Shown piece by piece: positions 1 through 10,925 of a stretch of 64,000 nucleotides of DNA. The notes below the pieces were generated by a model. It searched no databases. It saw only the letters and a list, made by a program, of their open reading frames with translations, and was not told the origin of the DNA. Both the position numbers and the translations under genes were made by a program. The stretch is from assembly GCA_964023275.1 (NCBI GenBank), contig OZ029922.1, positions 2,479,034 to 2,543,033 of the forward strand, written 5' to 3'. Within the stretch, counting starts at the first letter, position 1; every line of letters starts with the position of its first letter. This DNA is from Norana najaformis (lineage: Eukaryota; Annelida; Clitellata; Crassiclitellata; Hormogastridae).

Positions 1-724
1 ATGAAGTCAGCCAATTAAGAATGCAATCGTGTCAGTGTCACCCTTGATATCGTGCCCTGCACAGCTGCAAGGGAAACGCATTAACATTCAGCCTCGGTGA
101 CGTTCGAATCTTCTTTGCTCCTCCCTAAGCTGTCCCTCGTGTGTGCGCGACAACTCAGTCGTACGTCGTTGGGACAGAACTCCTTCTGTTCTCTTTAATC
201 CGGCTTCGTTCGGGTCTCTTTCTGCGTGATTTTGTTAGAAAAGACGCAGCCTATTCCTTATTTAGATCCGGCGATTCTGTACGCAGTTGTCTTGGCCCCA
301 GAGATCTCTATCCGCCACTTAATCCGTGTTCCATAACAGGCCAATCAATCAACGGGCTTTAATTAACTCTTCTCAATGGGTCCTTCGTCGTCCGCCGTTG
401 CTCGGTGCGGTCAGCTGAATGCGTCTATCTTATCCAAGCAACTCCAGAAAACAATAGTCCTACGACTTAAACAATCGCAACAAAACAAGACCGCTACCAC
501 TGAGGCAATCGCTGTCAAGACCTCCCTCTGGAAAACACCACCACTACCATTAAACCAGTCGCAACAAACCTTTCCAGATAACCAGATAATTAGACGACTA
601 CCAATGATACAATCGCAGCAAAGTCTTCTGAAAAACACACGACACTAGCGTTGCAACAATTGCAGCTGATATCACTTCGGTAGTGAATTGATGGCCAAAT
701 TGTAAAAATTTTATATACTATACA
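1..724. other. No recognisable feature
   Basis: Short open frames occur on both strands but none has family motifs or convincing splice borders. I looked on the minus strand for the missing TM7 exon (an N-P-W-I-Y type motif) of the adjacent receptor and did not find it. Confidence 0.5.
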
Positions 725-1135
725 ATAGCATACCACACTACACTACACTACATTATATCACACCACAATATACTATGCTATACCATACCACAATATACTA
801 GACTATACTCTGCTATATTATATTACACCACAATATACTTTATTATACTATGCTATATTATACCACACCACAATATACTATACTATACTCTGCCATATTA
901 TACCACAGCACAATATACTATACTATGCTATATTATACTACACCACAATATACTATACTATGCTATATTATACCACACCACAATATCATACTATACTATA
1001 CTATGCTATGCTATGCTATGCTATATTATACCACACCACAATATATTCTGCTATACTATACTACACTATGCTATGCTATGCTATATTATACCACACCACA
1101 ATATACTCTGTTATACTATACTATACTATAGTTAC
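725..1135. repeat. CTATA/CCACACCA minisatellite
   Basis: A degenerate array built from CTATACTATG and TATTATACCACACCACAATA type units. It lies just downstream of the receptor exon on the minus strand. Long open frames across it are only periodic tyrosine/threonine translations of the repeat. Confidence 0.9.
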
Positions 1136-1169
1136 TAATCAAATAGTAAAGAGATTCGATTGAGTATAC

Positions 1170-2259
1170 CTTCGTAGGGAGCCGTTGAATCGTATGCCGC
1201 CCATACGTGTGAAATAAAGAACGGTCCCCAGCAGATGACGTAAGACAGATTAACGCTCATCGACAATTTAATCGTGCGCATCTTGGCCTTTGAGATGACC
1301 TTGACATTTGACCTCGGCGCAACGACCGTCTCCATCTTCTGGACCGGCAAGCTCAACCGTCTACGCTTCCTCTCCCTCTCTCTCGGATCGCTCGAGCCGC
1401 GCCGCGACGACGCGCTACCGAAGTAGCGACTCGACTCGAGCTTTGACGAACAGGTGCGCGTCGTCGTCATCGTCGTCATGGAAACGACAGACGCACGCTC
1501 CTGGCAACAGACGCTCCGCCAGACGGCGCGGCAGACCTGGACGTAGACGCCGAAGAGGATGATGGCCGGAAGGAAGTAGATGGCAGCAGCAGTCCACGAG
1601 ATGTACACGGTCAGCGTCCACTGTGGATCGAAGACGGCCCAGCAGCTGAACAGTCCGGAGTTCGACGCCACCTCGCGGTAGGCGAACACGACCGTCTGCG
1701 GCGAGGCGAATAGCAGCGACACGGCCCAGGCGACTAGGACCAGCGTCCGCGAACGGGCGGCCGACCAGGTGTGGGACAGGAGCGGGCGACAGATGGCGTT
1801 GTAGCGGTCGACGGCCGTGGCTAGGAGGACGTACGAGGAGGCGAACATAGCGACGAGCTGGAAGTACGCCACTCCTCGGCAGAGGAAGTCATTGCCGCGA
1901 AACAGTCCGGTGACGTCCCAGAGGAGCTGAGGGAGGACGTTGAAGAAAGCGACGAAGAGGTCGGCGGCTGCCAGGTGTCCGATCATCATGTTCATCCGAT
2001 TGAGCTTGTGGCAACGACGGCCGAAGCGCAGGACGAAGAAGACGAGGCAGTTGCTCGACAGAGCGACGCTGAAGATCACAGACTGAACGCCGATCTCGAC
2101 CGATGCCAAATACTCGTCACGGTTCAGCAGACCGTACCAGGCGGAACTCGTCCGGTTCAGCGGGACTTCCGCTTCCTGTCCCAGCGACGTCCAGTTGCCT
2201 CTTGCTGGACTGGTCAGTCTCGGCCAAGGACCGGTCACTTCTAAAACGCCCTCGGGCAT
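1170..2259 (-). CDS. Vasopressin/oxytocin-type GPCR, 5' coding exon (TM1-TM6)
   Basis: This exon encodes the first 363 residues of a class A receptor expected at the plasma membrane, where the family binds vasopressin/oxytocin-like nonapeptides and signals through G proteins. Two N-glycosylation sites (N22-W-T, N35-R-T) precede TM1 (about 54-78). TM2 (about 92-115) has L-A-A-A-D-L; Cys127 and Cys206 are placed for the TM3-ECL2 disulfide; D151-R-Y ends TM3; TM4 holds the Trp/Pro pair; C343-W-G-P lies in TM6. The Q-L-L-W-D-V-T stretch after TM2 and S-C-W-A-V-F in ECL2 resemble vasopressin/oxytocin receptors. The third intracellular loop is long and Ser/Arg-rich. Reading stays open only 8 codons past a strong donor (AAG|GTATAC) at 1169, just before TM7, where vertebrate vasopressin receptor genes also carry an intron. 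The TM7 exon must lie left of position 1. The start is the only Met before TM1. Confidence 0.85.
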
Positions 2260-2352
2260 CTTTCAGGCTCTCGAGTCTGAAAATGACCAATTTATAGTAC
2301 ATTTCTTTCTTTTTTTGTCCACGGCCGTTTTTTTGTTGCATAGCACAATGAG

Positions 2353-2532
2353 GCACGTTGGCCGATTGGTTAGAGCATGGAAAGTACGGGTTCGAGGGTT
2401 CTCCTGCCGCCTTGAGATGGTTACTCTGGAGGGACCTTGAGCAAGTCTTTCACTCATAACTGTTCAGAGCCATCGCTTGATGCTTAGACATTAGATAGTG
2501 GCGCCTAATAAATACAGAAACATTAATAATAG
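2353..2532 (+). repeat. tRNA-derived SINE (family S1)
   Basis: A tRNA-like head has an A box (TGGCCGATTGGTTAGAGC) and a B box near GGGTTCGAGG. The body (ACTCTGGAGGGACCTTGAGCA, GATAGTGGCGCCTAATAAAT) matches a second copy at 59038-59200. It ends near an AAATACAGAAAC stretch beside the TATAG array. It lacks a mature-tRNA fold and is not a functional tRNA gene. Confidence 0.7.
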
Positions 2533-2534
2533 CA

Positions 2535-2700
2535 TAGCATATGATTGTATAGTATAGTATAGTGTAGTATAGCATAGCATAGCAAATTATAGTATAGTAT
2601 TGCATAATACAGTGAAGTACAATATAGGAAAGTTCAGAATAGCATAGCATAATGAAGCGCAGTATAATATCGTATTGTAACGTGTTAAGTATATAATACA
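2535..2700. repeat. TATAG pentamer array
   Basis: Repeats of TATAG/TAGCA. It is the reverse-complement counterpart of the CTATA array at 725-1135, so the receptor exon sits between inverted simple repeats. Confidence 0.85.
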
Positions 2701-3189
2701 GATTATTGCAGTCTACACGGATTATTCAGGTGCTGAGTTTCGAATGATTTGGTTTTAAACTCAGTCAATTTGAAGCATAAGGTAGGAAACATCTTAACTA
2801 ATCAGCCCTCAATTAAATATTTGTTCCAACTTTACTCCACAGACTTGTCGTAGGGATTTAGACTGTTAGCGAAAACGCGTGCATCGACACGCTTCAGTGA
2901 TTCTCGTATGAATGATACATATATCATGCTAAGTATGTGAAACATTAGTATAATATATGTTCCAAACCGGCTGAGTGCTTAACCACTCCTCTGATAGGCC
3001 TTAGGCCTACATAGGCCTAGAAGAAGAGAAGAGGAACCTCCAGCTTACCGCAGCCATAGGTACAAAGCGTTTGCGACTTCATTTGTCCCAGCCTCGGCAT
3101 ACGAGAGCAGACACCGTCTGATTTTCCCAATAACAATGTACGGCCGATGTACTCTTCTTATAGCTGAGTTTTCTAGGGGCGAAAGTGGA

Positions 3190-3292
3190 CCAAAATATCG
3201 TAACATCTATCTGCCTTGTCTAGGATATGAACCCCAACCTCTGGGATGACAGTCTAACACGCTAACCACTTGACTATCACGCGCTCATGTAC
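3190..3292 (-). repeat. tRNA-like SINE head
   Basis: Read on the minus strand, TAGTCAAGTGGTTAGCG resembles an A box and GGGGTTCATATCC a B box. No 3' tail or paired acceptor stem is seen, so this is a SINE or tRNA-pseudogene remnant. Confidence 0.55.
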
Positions 3293-3329
3293 TGTTTATT
3301 TTTATAACAGTTCTCCTTCTGGTTCTCGG

Positions 3330-3690
3330 CCCTCAGGCAGATTCAAAAGCCCGATGATACGACTCCTCTCGGTGCTGAGCTTCTTCTTTCAGTCTCCTGT
3401 ATCCATCCGTTATCATCCAATCCACCAGCATCTGTTTGGGTCTTCCTCTTGTACTCCTCCCCTCCATTCTGATCTCAATGACGGTTCTGAAGAGTGGGTC
3501 CCCTCTCGGTATGTGACCAATCTATTGTCTCTGTCGTCCCCCTATTGTAGCTGTCACAGGACTTTCTTCCTCAGCCCTTTTCAGCACCTCCTCGTTTGGT
3601 ATGTGCTCCATCCAACTAACTGTTTCTATCCTGCGCCAAATCCACACTTCGAAGGCCTTCCTCTTGTCCTCCTTGTACCAGTTATTCATG
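3330..3690 (-). pseudogene. RTE/jockey-like LINE C-terminal fragment
   Basis: The minus-strand translation gives the usual tail after the reverse transcriptase of APE-type LINEs: an A-F-E-V-W-I-W-R-R block, then S-W-M-E-H-I-P-N-E-E-V-L, then G-R-S-T-R-G-R-P-K-Q-M-L followed by W-M-I-T-D-G-Y. One in-frame TAG stands before I-G-H-I-P-R-G, where relatives have a tryptophan or leucine. No RT catalytic core remains, so it is a 5'-truncated dead copy. The long plus-strand open frame across it is its antisense shadow. Confidence 0.7.
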
Positions 3691-4009
3691 TTAACTGCAC
3701 TGAGAAGCGCTCAAGCGAAGAATCAGCGATGCCTGTAGCTCCACACAGTGCCAACCACCGATAAGGTCCAGCTGCAACGCTGAGCCGCATGTCAAGGCGA
3801 TTATATCTTCAACCATAAACTTCGCTTACGAGCGGCGCTGAGACGGTCACTTCCAAATGCAGTCCAATGCTCTGTCGCTCAGACAGTAATTATGGCGCTC
3901 GGCCGCATGAAATGAATTTATGCAGCGCCCGACGGCGATCCGGGAAGATGTGCAAAGCGTACATCGATAAAAAATTTTATTCAGTCTCTTCCGCCGTTGT
4001 TGCGGCGTT

Positions 4010-4240
4010 GTGACGATAATGATGATTAAGACAAGAATAGTAACAGCCATGATAATAATAGTAATAACAAAACAAAAGCAATGATCATCATCACTATCAA
4101 TGTCGTCAACAGCAGCAGCAGCAGCAGCAGCATCACCTCCACTATCCTGTACAGTACTGCATGGAATGGAAGGAACAACGACGACTAGGGTGCTGATGAT
4201 AATGATCGTCATCATCATCCTCACCAACATCATCATCGTT
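4010..4240. repeat. Mixed trinucleotide tract
   Basis: Runs of GAT/AAT, seven CAG units near 4111-4131, and ATC/ATG runs. Poly-Ala or poly-Met translations are artefacts. Confidence 0.8.
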
Positions 4241-4254
4241 GGCCTGTGATGAGT

Positions 4255-5165
4255 TACAACACAGAACAGTGTAATGTAACATACGAACAGAGTTTACTAG
4301 AAAATACGAAAAGGAAATACAGCCGTCTTCGCCAAATAGAATACACAGTGGCTCAAAATATCATAGATCTCTTAAGCGTGCATTAAATCACTATCACAGC
4401 AATTCAGTTTCCTCGTTCCCTTGGCATCGAGGCGCTCTTTTTGCTCAAACGATCGACCTTCAGCGACCCGGTTACACAAGATTGATACGTCAACGATTTT
4501 GGTCAATTCCCCGTTTTTAGACTCGATTCTATTCCCAAAGCTCACAACCCGGTCGCGGGTCTTGAATAGAGAGCTAAGAGGGAAAGCCATAAACGGCTTC
4601 GTTATATGTATCAACGCTAACGCTCGCCGAAAATCTGTAAATTATTCAGCATGTTGTCTTGTGCCGTGAAAAACACAAATATGCAGTTGTGAAGGCAATG
4701 CTTTTAGTTTTACGAAGCTTTGCCCCATTTTTTTCTTACTAAATTTTCAAAATTTCAGTCGGAGTTATTTTAAATGTGTGGGAATTTTGCAGTGGTCTCT
4801 TTTAAACTGATCTGGCGAAAACTATTAGTGGAGAAAATATAGTTCGCTTAATTCCGAAACTTACTGAATACATATTCGATAAGCTGGGTTTTAAGACTAG
4901 ACATATTTTTATGCTTCCTTAGCAAATGTTACATCAACCTTAAATCCTCATTGAATTTTGCAAATTGCAAATACTAAGCTTAAATCCGCATTGGATTTCC
5001 TTTGCAAATGTTACATCAACCTGAAGTCTCATTTGATTTCCTTTAAGTCTGAAAAATATTGATTGCCAGTCGCCAAGTTTGTAGTTTAAAACAGATCTTT
5101 GAAGTAATGTCTCGCGTTCCTCCTCAGTTAGTTTCAGTCACCGCTGAATTCACGATTTGATTGTT
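4255..5165. other. Non-coding DNA, nothing recognised
   Basis: AT-rich stretch with a short repeated phrase (AAATGTTACATCAACCTTAA and relatives near 4924-4953 and 5005-5025) and no supported exon. Confidence 0.5.
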
Positions 5166-5289
5166 TTAAGTGATTGATTTTTGTTCTGTGGCACTGAATC
5201 TCTATTTCTTCCGGTGTCTCGCGAGATTTCATTTGTATTCTCATTCGACGGTTCCATTTGCCTCTCATCTACTGAGATCCGGGTCTTTG

Positions 5290-5535
5290 TCCGTCTGTGT
5301 GTCTGTGTATCTATTTGTTTTTTGTCTATCGGTCTGTCTTTCTGTACCTTTGCCTATCTATCTTTCGCATGTGTGCATGTCTGTGCGTCTTTCTGTTTGT
5401 ATCTCTGTGTGTATGTATGTGTGTTTATTTGTGTGTATATCTGTGTGTCTTTCTGTGTGTGTGTCTGTGTGTGTCAGTCAGTCAGTCAGTCAGTCAATCA
5501 GTAGTCAGTCAGTCAGTCAGTGTGTGTCTGTCTGT
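5290..5535. repeat. TCTG/TGTG and GTCA tetranucleotide tracts
   Basis: Degenerate TCTG/TGTG repeat followed by GTCA repeats around 5474-5520. Cys/Ser/Val-rich open frames in all three frames come from the repeat. Confidence 0.85.
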
Positions 5536-5837
5536 CCCACCTTATTTGTCAACAAAATGGCGCCATTTTGCGTCGTCTGCTTTCCTATGACACAATCCGC
5601 TTATCTTATTGAACCGTATGCATTCTACGTCACCAGCGATATAATCCCTCTCCGTTTTTCCATTCACGATCGCACTCAGGCCCTTCCCCTCTTTCTGGCC
5701 GTCCATCCTTCCCTCGCTCCCATCTTTCCAAAACCCCGCTCACGAAATCTTTCAGCTTCCCTGCTTTAATAAGACTTTCCTTCGCCCAATCGAATACCCT
5801 TGAGTTACAGCAGGTCGACGCTACGGTCATTTCTCAC

Positions 5838-5872
5838 ACGGACGGAGCCATCTTGGACGCCATCTTGCTTCT
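5838..5872. promoter_or_regulatory. Paired YY1-like motifs
   Basis: Two copies of GCCATCTTG lie about 12 bp apart (near 5847 and 5859). This matches the YY1 recognition core, often found just downstream of transcription starts. No nearby coding exon is recognised, so the role is inferred only. Confidence 0.3.
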
Positions 5873-6224
5873 GTGGTTAGCTAATCGCGCGGATTAATTC
5901 GGCTTCGGTACGTCGTCGAAATGAAAAGGAACTATATTTCTTCGCGGATGGCGACGACTAACTCTGCTTGGTGATGATGGCGCTAGATAATCGTGAGTAT
6001 TGAAACGTCATCAGCCTATCTATCTTAACTGAAAGAAGAAGATGAAACGAGCAGTGCATTGAGTTATAACTACAACAGGCAGCCATATGTATGAAGTATT
6101 AGCGACTTCATTTTTCTTAGCCTCGGCATATGAAAGCGAGTGGCCATTCCTCTCTCTCGCCGAGCTGTCCTAACCGGAAACTTAACCATTAATCTAAGAG
6201 ATTATCCTATATTATCGTCTATAA

Positions 6225-6330
6225 ACACTAAGTCTGTTTGACTTCTCGTTTCACTGGCTTGTCAGATTTCGACCGGGGTTCTCCGACGGATTGCGATTTG
6301 CAACGGTTTCACTTGAGTTGACTGCTGTGC
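6225..6330 (+). repeat. CR1/L2 family B fragment
   Basis: A degraded piece of the family B 3' region: CTGGCTTGTCAGATTTCGACC, TTCTCCGACGGATTGCGATT. Related intact copies are at 7870-8195 and 60765-60940. A possible end motif (GGCGCTATACAAGTCATTAAG) occurs further on at 6562-6582. Confidence 0.55.
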
Positions 6331-6464
6331 ATTGTGTTCTTAAGGAAATAATCAACTAACTCGAAAAGTCACCGCTAATATGCTCTCTCACACACATAGA
6401 ACACAACCAACGGAGTCCCATCCTACCAGGCTTGGTAGTGGACACCGTGTTAGGAGTCCCTTTC

Positions 6465-6560
6465 TCATATGTATGTATGTATGAATGCATGTATTTATGC
6501 ATGCATGTACGTATGTATGCATGTACGTATGTATGTATGCGTGTATGTATGTATGCATGA
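6465..6560. repeat. ATGT tetranucleotide array
   Basis: ATGT/ATGC repeats, followed by a GGCGCTATACAAG end motif. Confidence 0.9.
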
Positions 6561-7084
6561 AGGCGCTATACAAGTCATTAAGTTAGATTAGACAACACTA
6601 ATCGTTTTTCCAAGGCGCCAGTGTAGCATCGCACAAAGCATAGATCGATTGCAGAAAGTTTGCGGAGAGAACGAACACATAAGAAAAAAGATTATATCCA
6701 AGTTTCCAGAACGTTTCACTGAATTCATCATTCATTTGTCGGCTCTCAAAAGGCGCTACATAAATGCCTAGATGTATATTCATATATTTTTCTGTTGCCC
6801 AACTGTCTGTCGCTCACTTATCGTGTACTTTGTGCTCGTCTTACTGCTCGCCTAATGCTCCGGGTGCACTCGGATCCGACCGAAAGGGCGCTCTGAGTTC
6901 TTCTACCATGACCCATCTGACCTGCAAATAGAAAGGGCAGACGAGGAAACATTTTCACATCCTTCAGACTCAATTACCATGCCTTGCCTTTCATTGCCTC
7001 ACATTACTCTGCTCTTGCCTACCCTTCACTCCCGATCAGGCATTCATATAGCGCCGCCTTTTCAAAACTTCCTTTCCTTCCATT

Positions 7085-7154
7085 GTTATTATTATCGTTA
7101 TTATTATCATTGTCAATATTACTATTATTATTATTATTATTATTATTGTCTTTA

Positions 7155-7186
<32 letters not shown>

Positions 7187-7285
7187 GCCAATATTATTAT
7201 TATTATATTTATTATTATTATATTATTATTATTATATTTATTATTATTATATTTATTATTATTATATTTATTATTATTATTATTA

Positions 7286-7349
<64 letters not shown>

Positions 7350-7350
7350 G
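7085..7350. repeat. ATT trinucleotide array
   Basis: About 265 bp dominated by ATT with scattered interruptions; the last ~75 bp (from about 7275) are nearly pure. Confidence 0.95.
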
Positions 7351-7364
7351 CATGTATCATGAGC

Positions 7365-7480
7365 GCAAGGTCATTAAATTTGAATCTGAGGCGCGAAGCA
7401 ATAGTGAGTGACGGACTTGTTCAAAGTTCCTACACAGCAACCGTCTAAAGGGAGGCTCGAACCCGTAGGCCTATACATAT
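7365..7480 (-). repeat. tRNA-SINE family S2, minus orientation
   Basis: Minus-strand reading shows the B-box core CGGGTTCGAGCC, then a body GGTTGCTGTGTAGGAACTTT and AACAAGTCCGTCACTC. The same layout occurs at 13640, 54830 and 62935. Confidence 0.65.
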
Positions 7481-7869
7481 ATGCATACGAAGGGTTTATT
7501 GCAGATGTATTATGGAATTCGGCGTTGTTATGGTGACAAATGAGCTCAATTAACACGTCACCGGTCGCAGCTAATAATAATCCGCCGAGAAAGGCGATAT
7601 ATAAATCTCCCCAGCTCTCCACTTACGGGCGCTCGGTGATTACGCATAGGAACTTAAGAGAGGAATCATCGCTAAAGCGATTCTCAGCCATTAGACGGTG
7701 GCGCCATCTTTGCGTCCGTAGCCCTCTGGCGATAATCAACGACGGCGCAATGAAGTTATAGCTAATCCTTTAGGATCAGTTTTGCCTCGAACGCCAGGCG
7801 TTGCAGTCGGCGCTCAACTATTAACCATTCAGCAATTCAGAGATCCCAAAAATCATTGGAAAATCGCCA

Positions 7870-8195
7870 ACAAGTTCGCCTTTTATACGTTCTGTGCCTC
7901 GTACCCGAACAGCGTTGGGCCCTCGGGCCTTCTCGGTAGCCAGTCTTTGGAATTCACTGCCAGTTTCAGTTCGTTCTGTCAGTTCTTTGATATCACTCAG
8001 GTCTAAACTAAAGACACGTCTCTTTCAACTTGCTTACCCACCGTAGCCTGGCTTCTGGTTTCTCTGACCTATCAGAATTCGACCCGGCTTCTCCAACGGA
8101 TTGCGATCTTGGATTGCGATGCTGACGCGACCTTCGACGATGCTTTGATGACAACGGCGCTGTAGAAGTCTTTAGATTAGATTAGCTCTAAGCGA
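7870..8195 (+). mobile_element. CR1/L2-type LINE family B, 3' end
   Basis: The translation includes G-P-R-A-F-S-V-A-S-L-W-N-S-L-P and S-K-L-K-T-R-L-F-Q-L-A-Y-P, the hallmark C-terminus of CR1/L2-group LINE ORF2 proteins. The 3' end carries GGCGCTGTAGAAGTC and then an AGATT-repeat tail (TTTAGATTAGATTAG). It is a 5'-truncated copy without RT catalytic motifs. Confidence 0.75.
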
Positions 8196-8739
8196 TGCGA
8201 CCTGATGTTCCTTACAAAGTTCAGAAGTGCAGAACAAGGCACTCATCAAAGATGATGACTTCCGAAGTTTCGCATAGTTCAACAATGTCAATTTCTTTTT
8301 ACCGAACCGGGATTCTAACACGGGTCGCAGAGGTTAAAGCTCGGCTCTTGTGCCACTCTTACCCTGCGTGACCTCATCGTGACCATACATTCAGACATTC
8401 CTGCACGTGGTGCAAAAGTGCCATTAGCAAACTGCACGTAACCGCGACGACAATGCAATTATAGCTTATGCAAAGACGCAAGAAAGTTATTGCCGAACGA
8501 TCCGACTGAAATATTTGGCTGTCGACCGGGAAGGCATGCGAAAGGACGGAAAGAGAGAGAAAAGAAAGGGCAAGGGGTCGGTGAGGTCGCCTCGTACGCG
8601 CAGAGTTTGCGGACTGCCTAATGGCCGAGAATATGATACGGCGGTGCATGGACTGCTTTATTATACAATTGAAAGCAAAGCCGAAAGTTTACATGCAGTA
8701 CACGGTCTTCATTAGTTGTGCGAGTGGGATTGTGTGGGT

Positions 8740-8835
8740 GGGTGAATAAGTGTGAGTGAGTGAGCGAGCGAGAGTGAATGTGAGTGTGTGAGTGTGTGTG
8801 TGTGTGTGAATGAGTGTGAGTGAGAGAGTGCGCGA
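8740..8835. repeat. GTGA/GTGT repeat
   Basis: Degenerate GTGA units around a GT run. Confidence 0.85.
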
Positions 8836-8922
8836 ATGTCTTTATAACCGCACTTCGCAAACAACAATGTATACAAAAACAAAGACAATGACAGTTAAAG
8901 GAACAATCAAGCGATGCTATAA

Positions 8923-8976
8923 CGATGATGATGATGATGATGATGACGAAGAAGAAGAAGAAGATGATGATGATGG
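8923..8976. repeat. GAT/GAA trinucleotide run
   Basis: GAT repeats, then GAA, then GAT. Confidence 0.85.
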
Positions 8977-8999
8977 TAATAACCGGAACTTTACCATAT

Positions 9000-9840
9000 T
9001 AAATTGAACACTCATAAATACGGATCCTGGCATTGTCATAATAATAATATTATTATTAATAATAAATAATAATATACAACTTCAGTGAAAACCAAACACT
9101 AGGCTTTCATCCTTTTAAAACGTTATCAACTTTTAAGCTAGTGCCAAGCGCCTTAGAGACAGTCGGTCATGCAGTTAATTATTTTGACACTTAATACAGC
9201 GGCTTTCAAGTACCTCACAAGTACCTCACAAAAGCGTCGTGTATTAAAGTAGCGTTACATCGATACCACAGCCGAAGAAAGTTGCCATTAAGCTGCAATT
9301 TTAGCTCTTATGACTCCGCATAACACGAAATTATGAGCCATGCGGGAGTGGCAAAACTTGAAACAGACGTCATCACGGTCTCGTGTGGACCAAAAGTGTT
9401 CACATGTGAATTCCAGGAGAGGCAAGTGCCCCACCTACATACAAGCACCTATTTAACCCTATTGTCTACTTATACTTTGCCTCCATGAAGTTTTGCTCCG
9501 AAAAATGAGAAAGTATGACAAGAGAATTTAGCACTCCTTCCGAATTTAGAAAAGCCATAAAACGCGCCCAGTCCTTAGATCCGCCTAGTACATGTTACTC
9601 AGATCAGCTGCATACTGCGTCCAACTGGAATTCAGTGGAAGTCAGAAATAAAGCATTGCTGTAGAGGAGCTTACAAAACAGACCGCGGAATGCCTTGAAG
9701 ATAACGACACGGGTCCATGCGCGACAGATACAGGCAGACAGAGTTAGACATACACACGGGCTGACGCAGGCGGTAAGATAGGCAGACGGGCGAAGAGAAA
9801 TACCATTGATCGTTCCATCTGTTCGCTGATTATGGCGCTA
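9000..9840. other. Non-coding DNA
   Basis: Contains a short ATA/TAT palindromic run at about 9038-9075 and a GGCGCTATAAAATGC end motif near 9833. No exon is recognised. Confidence 0.5.
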
Positions 9841-9959
9841 TAAAATGCTGTCGACTTATGCCCTGCATAGTCTATATTATGTAGCGCTTCGGGATATCAT
9901 CAGTGCTAAAGAGATAGCACACACAGGTTGTGGAATACGGTGTTCTTCCTTGCCATGGC

Positions 9960-10030
9960 AGACAGGCAAGGCAAGGCAAGGCAAGGCAATGCAAGGCAAT
10001 GCATGGAAAGTAAGGCGAGGAGAGGCGAGG
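9960..10030. repeat. GGCAA pentamer repeat
   Basis: GGCAAGGCAAGGCAATGC units; open frames across it are repeat translations. Confidence 0.85.
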
Positions 10031-10142
10031 CAATGCAAGATAGATGTCGAACAATATATGAAACCATATTTCGATTTCCTGCGAGAGGTCAGTCACCCGT
10101 CAAATGCGGTTTTTAGATAGGTTCAAAACATTCAATTATTCA

Positions 10143-10205
10143 TAAATACATACATACATACATACACAGAGAAAAACATACATACATACATACATGAATG
10201 CATAC
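10143..10205. repeat. CATA tetranucleotide array
   Basis: Interrupted CATA repeats just left of the transposon. Confidence 0.85.
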
Positions 10206-10321
10206 ATACAGCTGTAAACTCGCCAAGGTTACACGTTCCATTGTGGCTTGAAGAATTGTAGGATGCACAAAGAAAGCGCGATTTGCCGTTGGCGGAGGCG
10301 TCTCCCTTCAACGGAAGATAA

Positions 10322-10451
10322 CACTGGCCAACAGAAAAATTTTTTTTTCTTGTTGCCTTCGGTTTTAGACCTGCTCTTGGGGTAATTTTGGGCGCTGATT
10401 CAGAAAATGTCATTGGATTGAGTGCATCAGGTCTAGTTTCTGAGATATCGT
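10322..10451 (+). repeat. Left terminal inverted repeat
   Basis: It pairs with 12822-12945. Shared blocks in order include CACTGGCCAACA, TGTTGCCT, GCTGATTC followed by CAGAAAA, and CAGGTCTAGTTT followed by GAGATAT. Confidence 0.85.
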
Positions 10452-10925
10452 CGATTTTGTAAAGAAAACCCAGTCCACTCTTTAAACGATGTCTTTGGCA
10501 AAACTAAAATGTCATAATAAGCTTTATTTATGGCTAATTATAATTCTTGCTGATTCATATAATGCCTACATCCTTATAATGTAAAATCAGCATATCTTGC
10601 CGCGTGCTGAGATATTGCTGATTCAACGAAATAACTATTCCGTAGCCTACAGCTTACTCAGCACTAAATTCATGGCCTCATTTAGAATTTATTTGTGCTT
10701 ATACAGCGTTTCATGGTTTCGAACTATGTAAATAGATTATGCTGAAGTCAGCATTTATAGCCTATATAAACCGCCTCCTGAAAGCTAGAGCAGCCGCAGT
10801 CGTCTTAGGGCATATTAAGAGTTGGTCGCAAGAACAATCTGTGAATGTGAGCATTAAATAACTACATGTTCTTACTATTTTTAGGTTAGTCATTTAATTC
10901 CTCAGATGCGAACATCCTTAAGGTT

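Noticed and set aside
1-1160. TM7 exon of the receptor inside the window
   Set aside because: No minus-strand stretch resembling N-P-x-x-Y with a preceding acceptor was found.
3270-3764. 164-codon plus-strand open frame
   Set aside because: It is antisense to a LINE C-terminal fragment on the minus strand, which explains its openness.
6979-7448. Tyr/Ile/Leu-rich 127-154 codon frames
   Set aside because: Translations of the ATT array.
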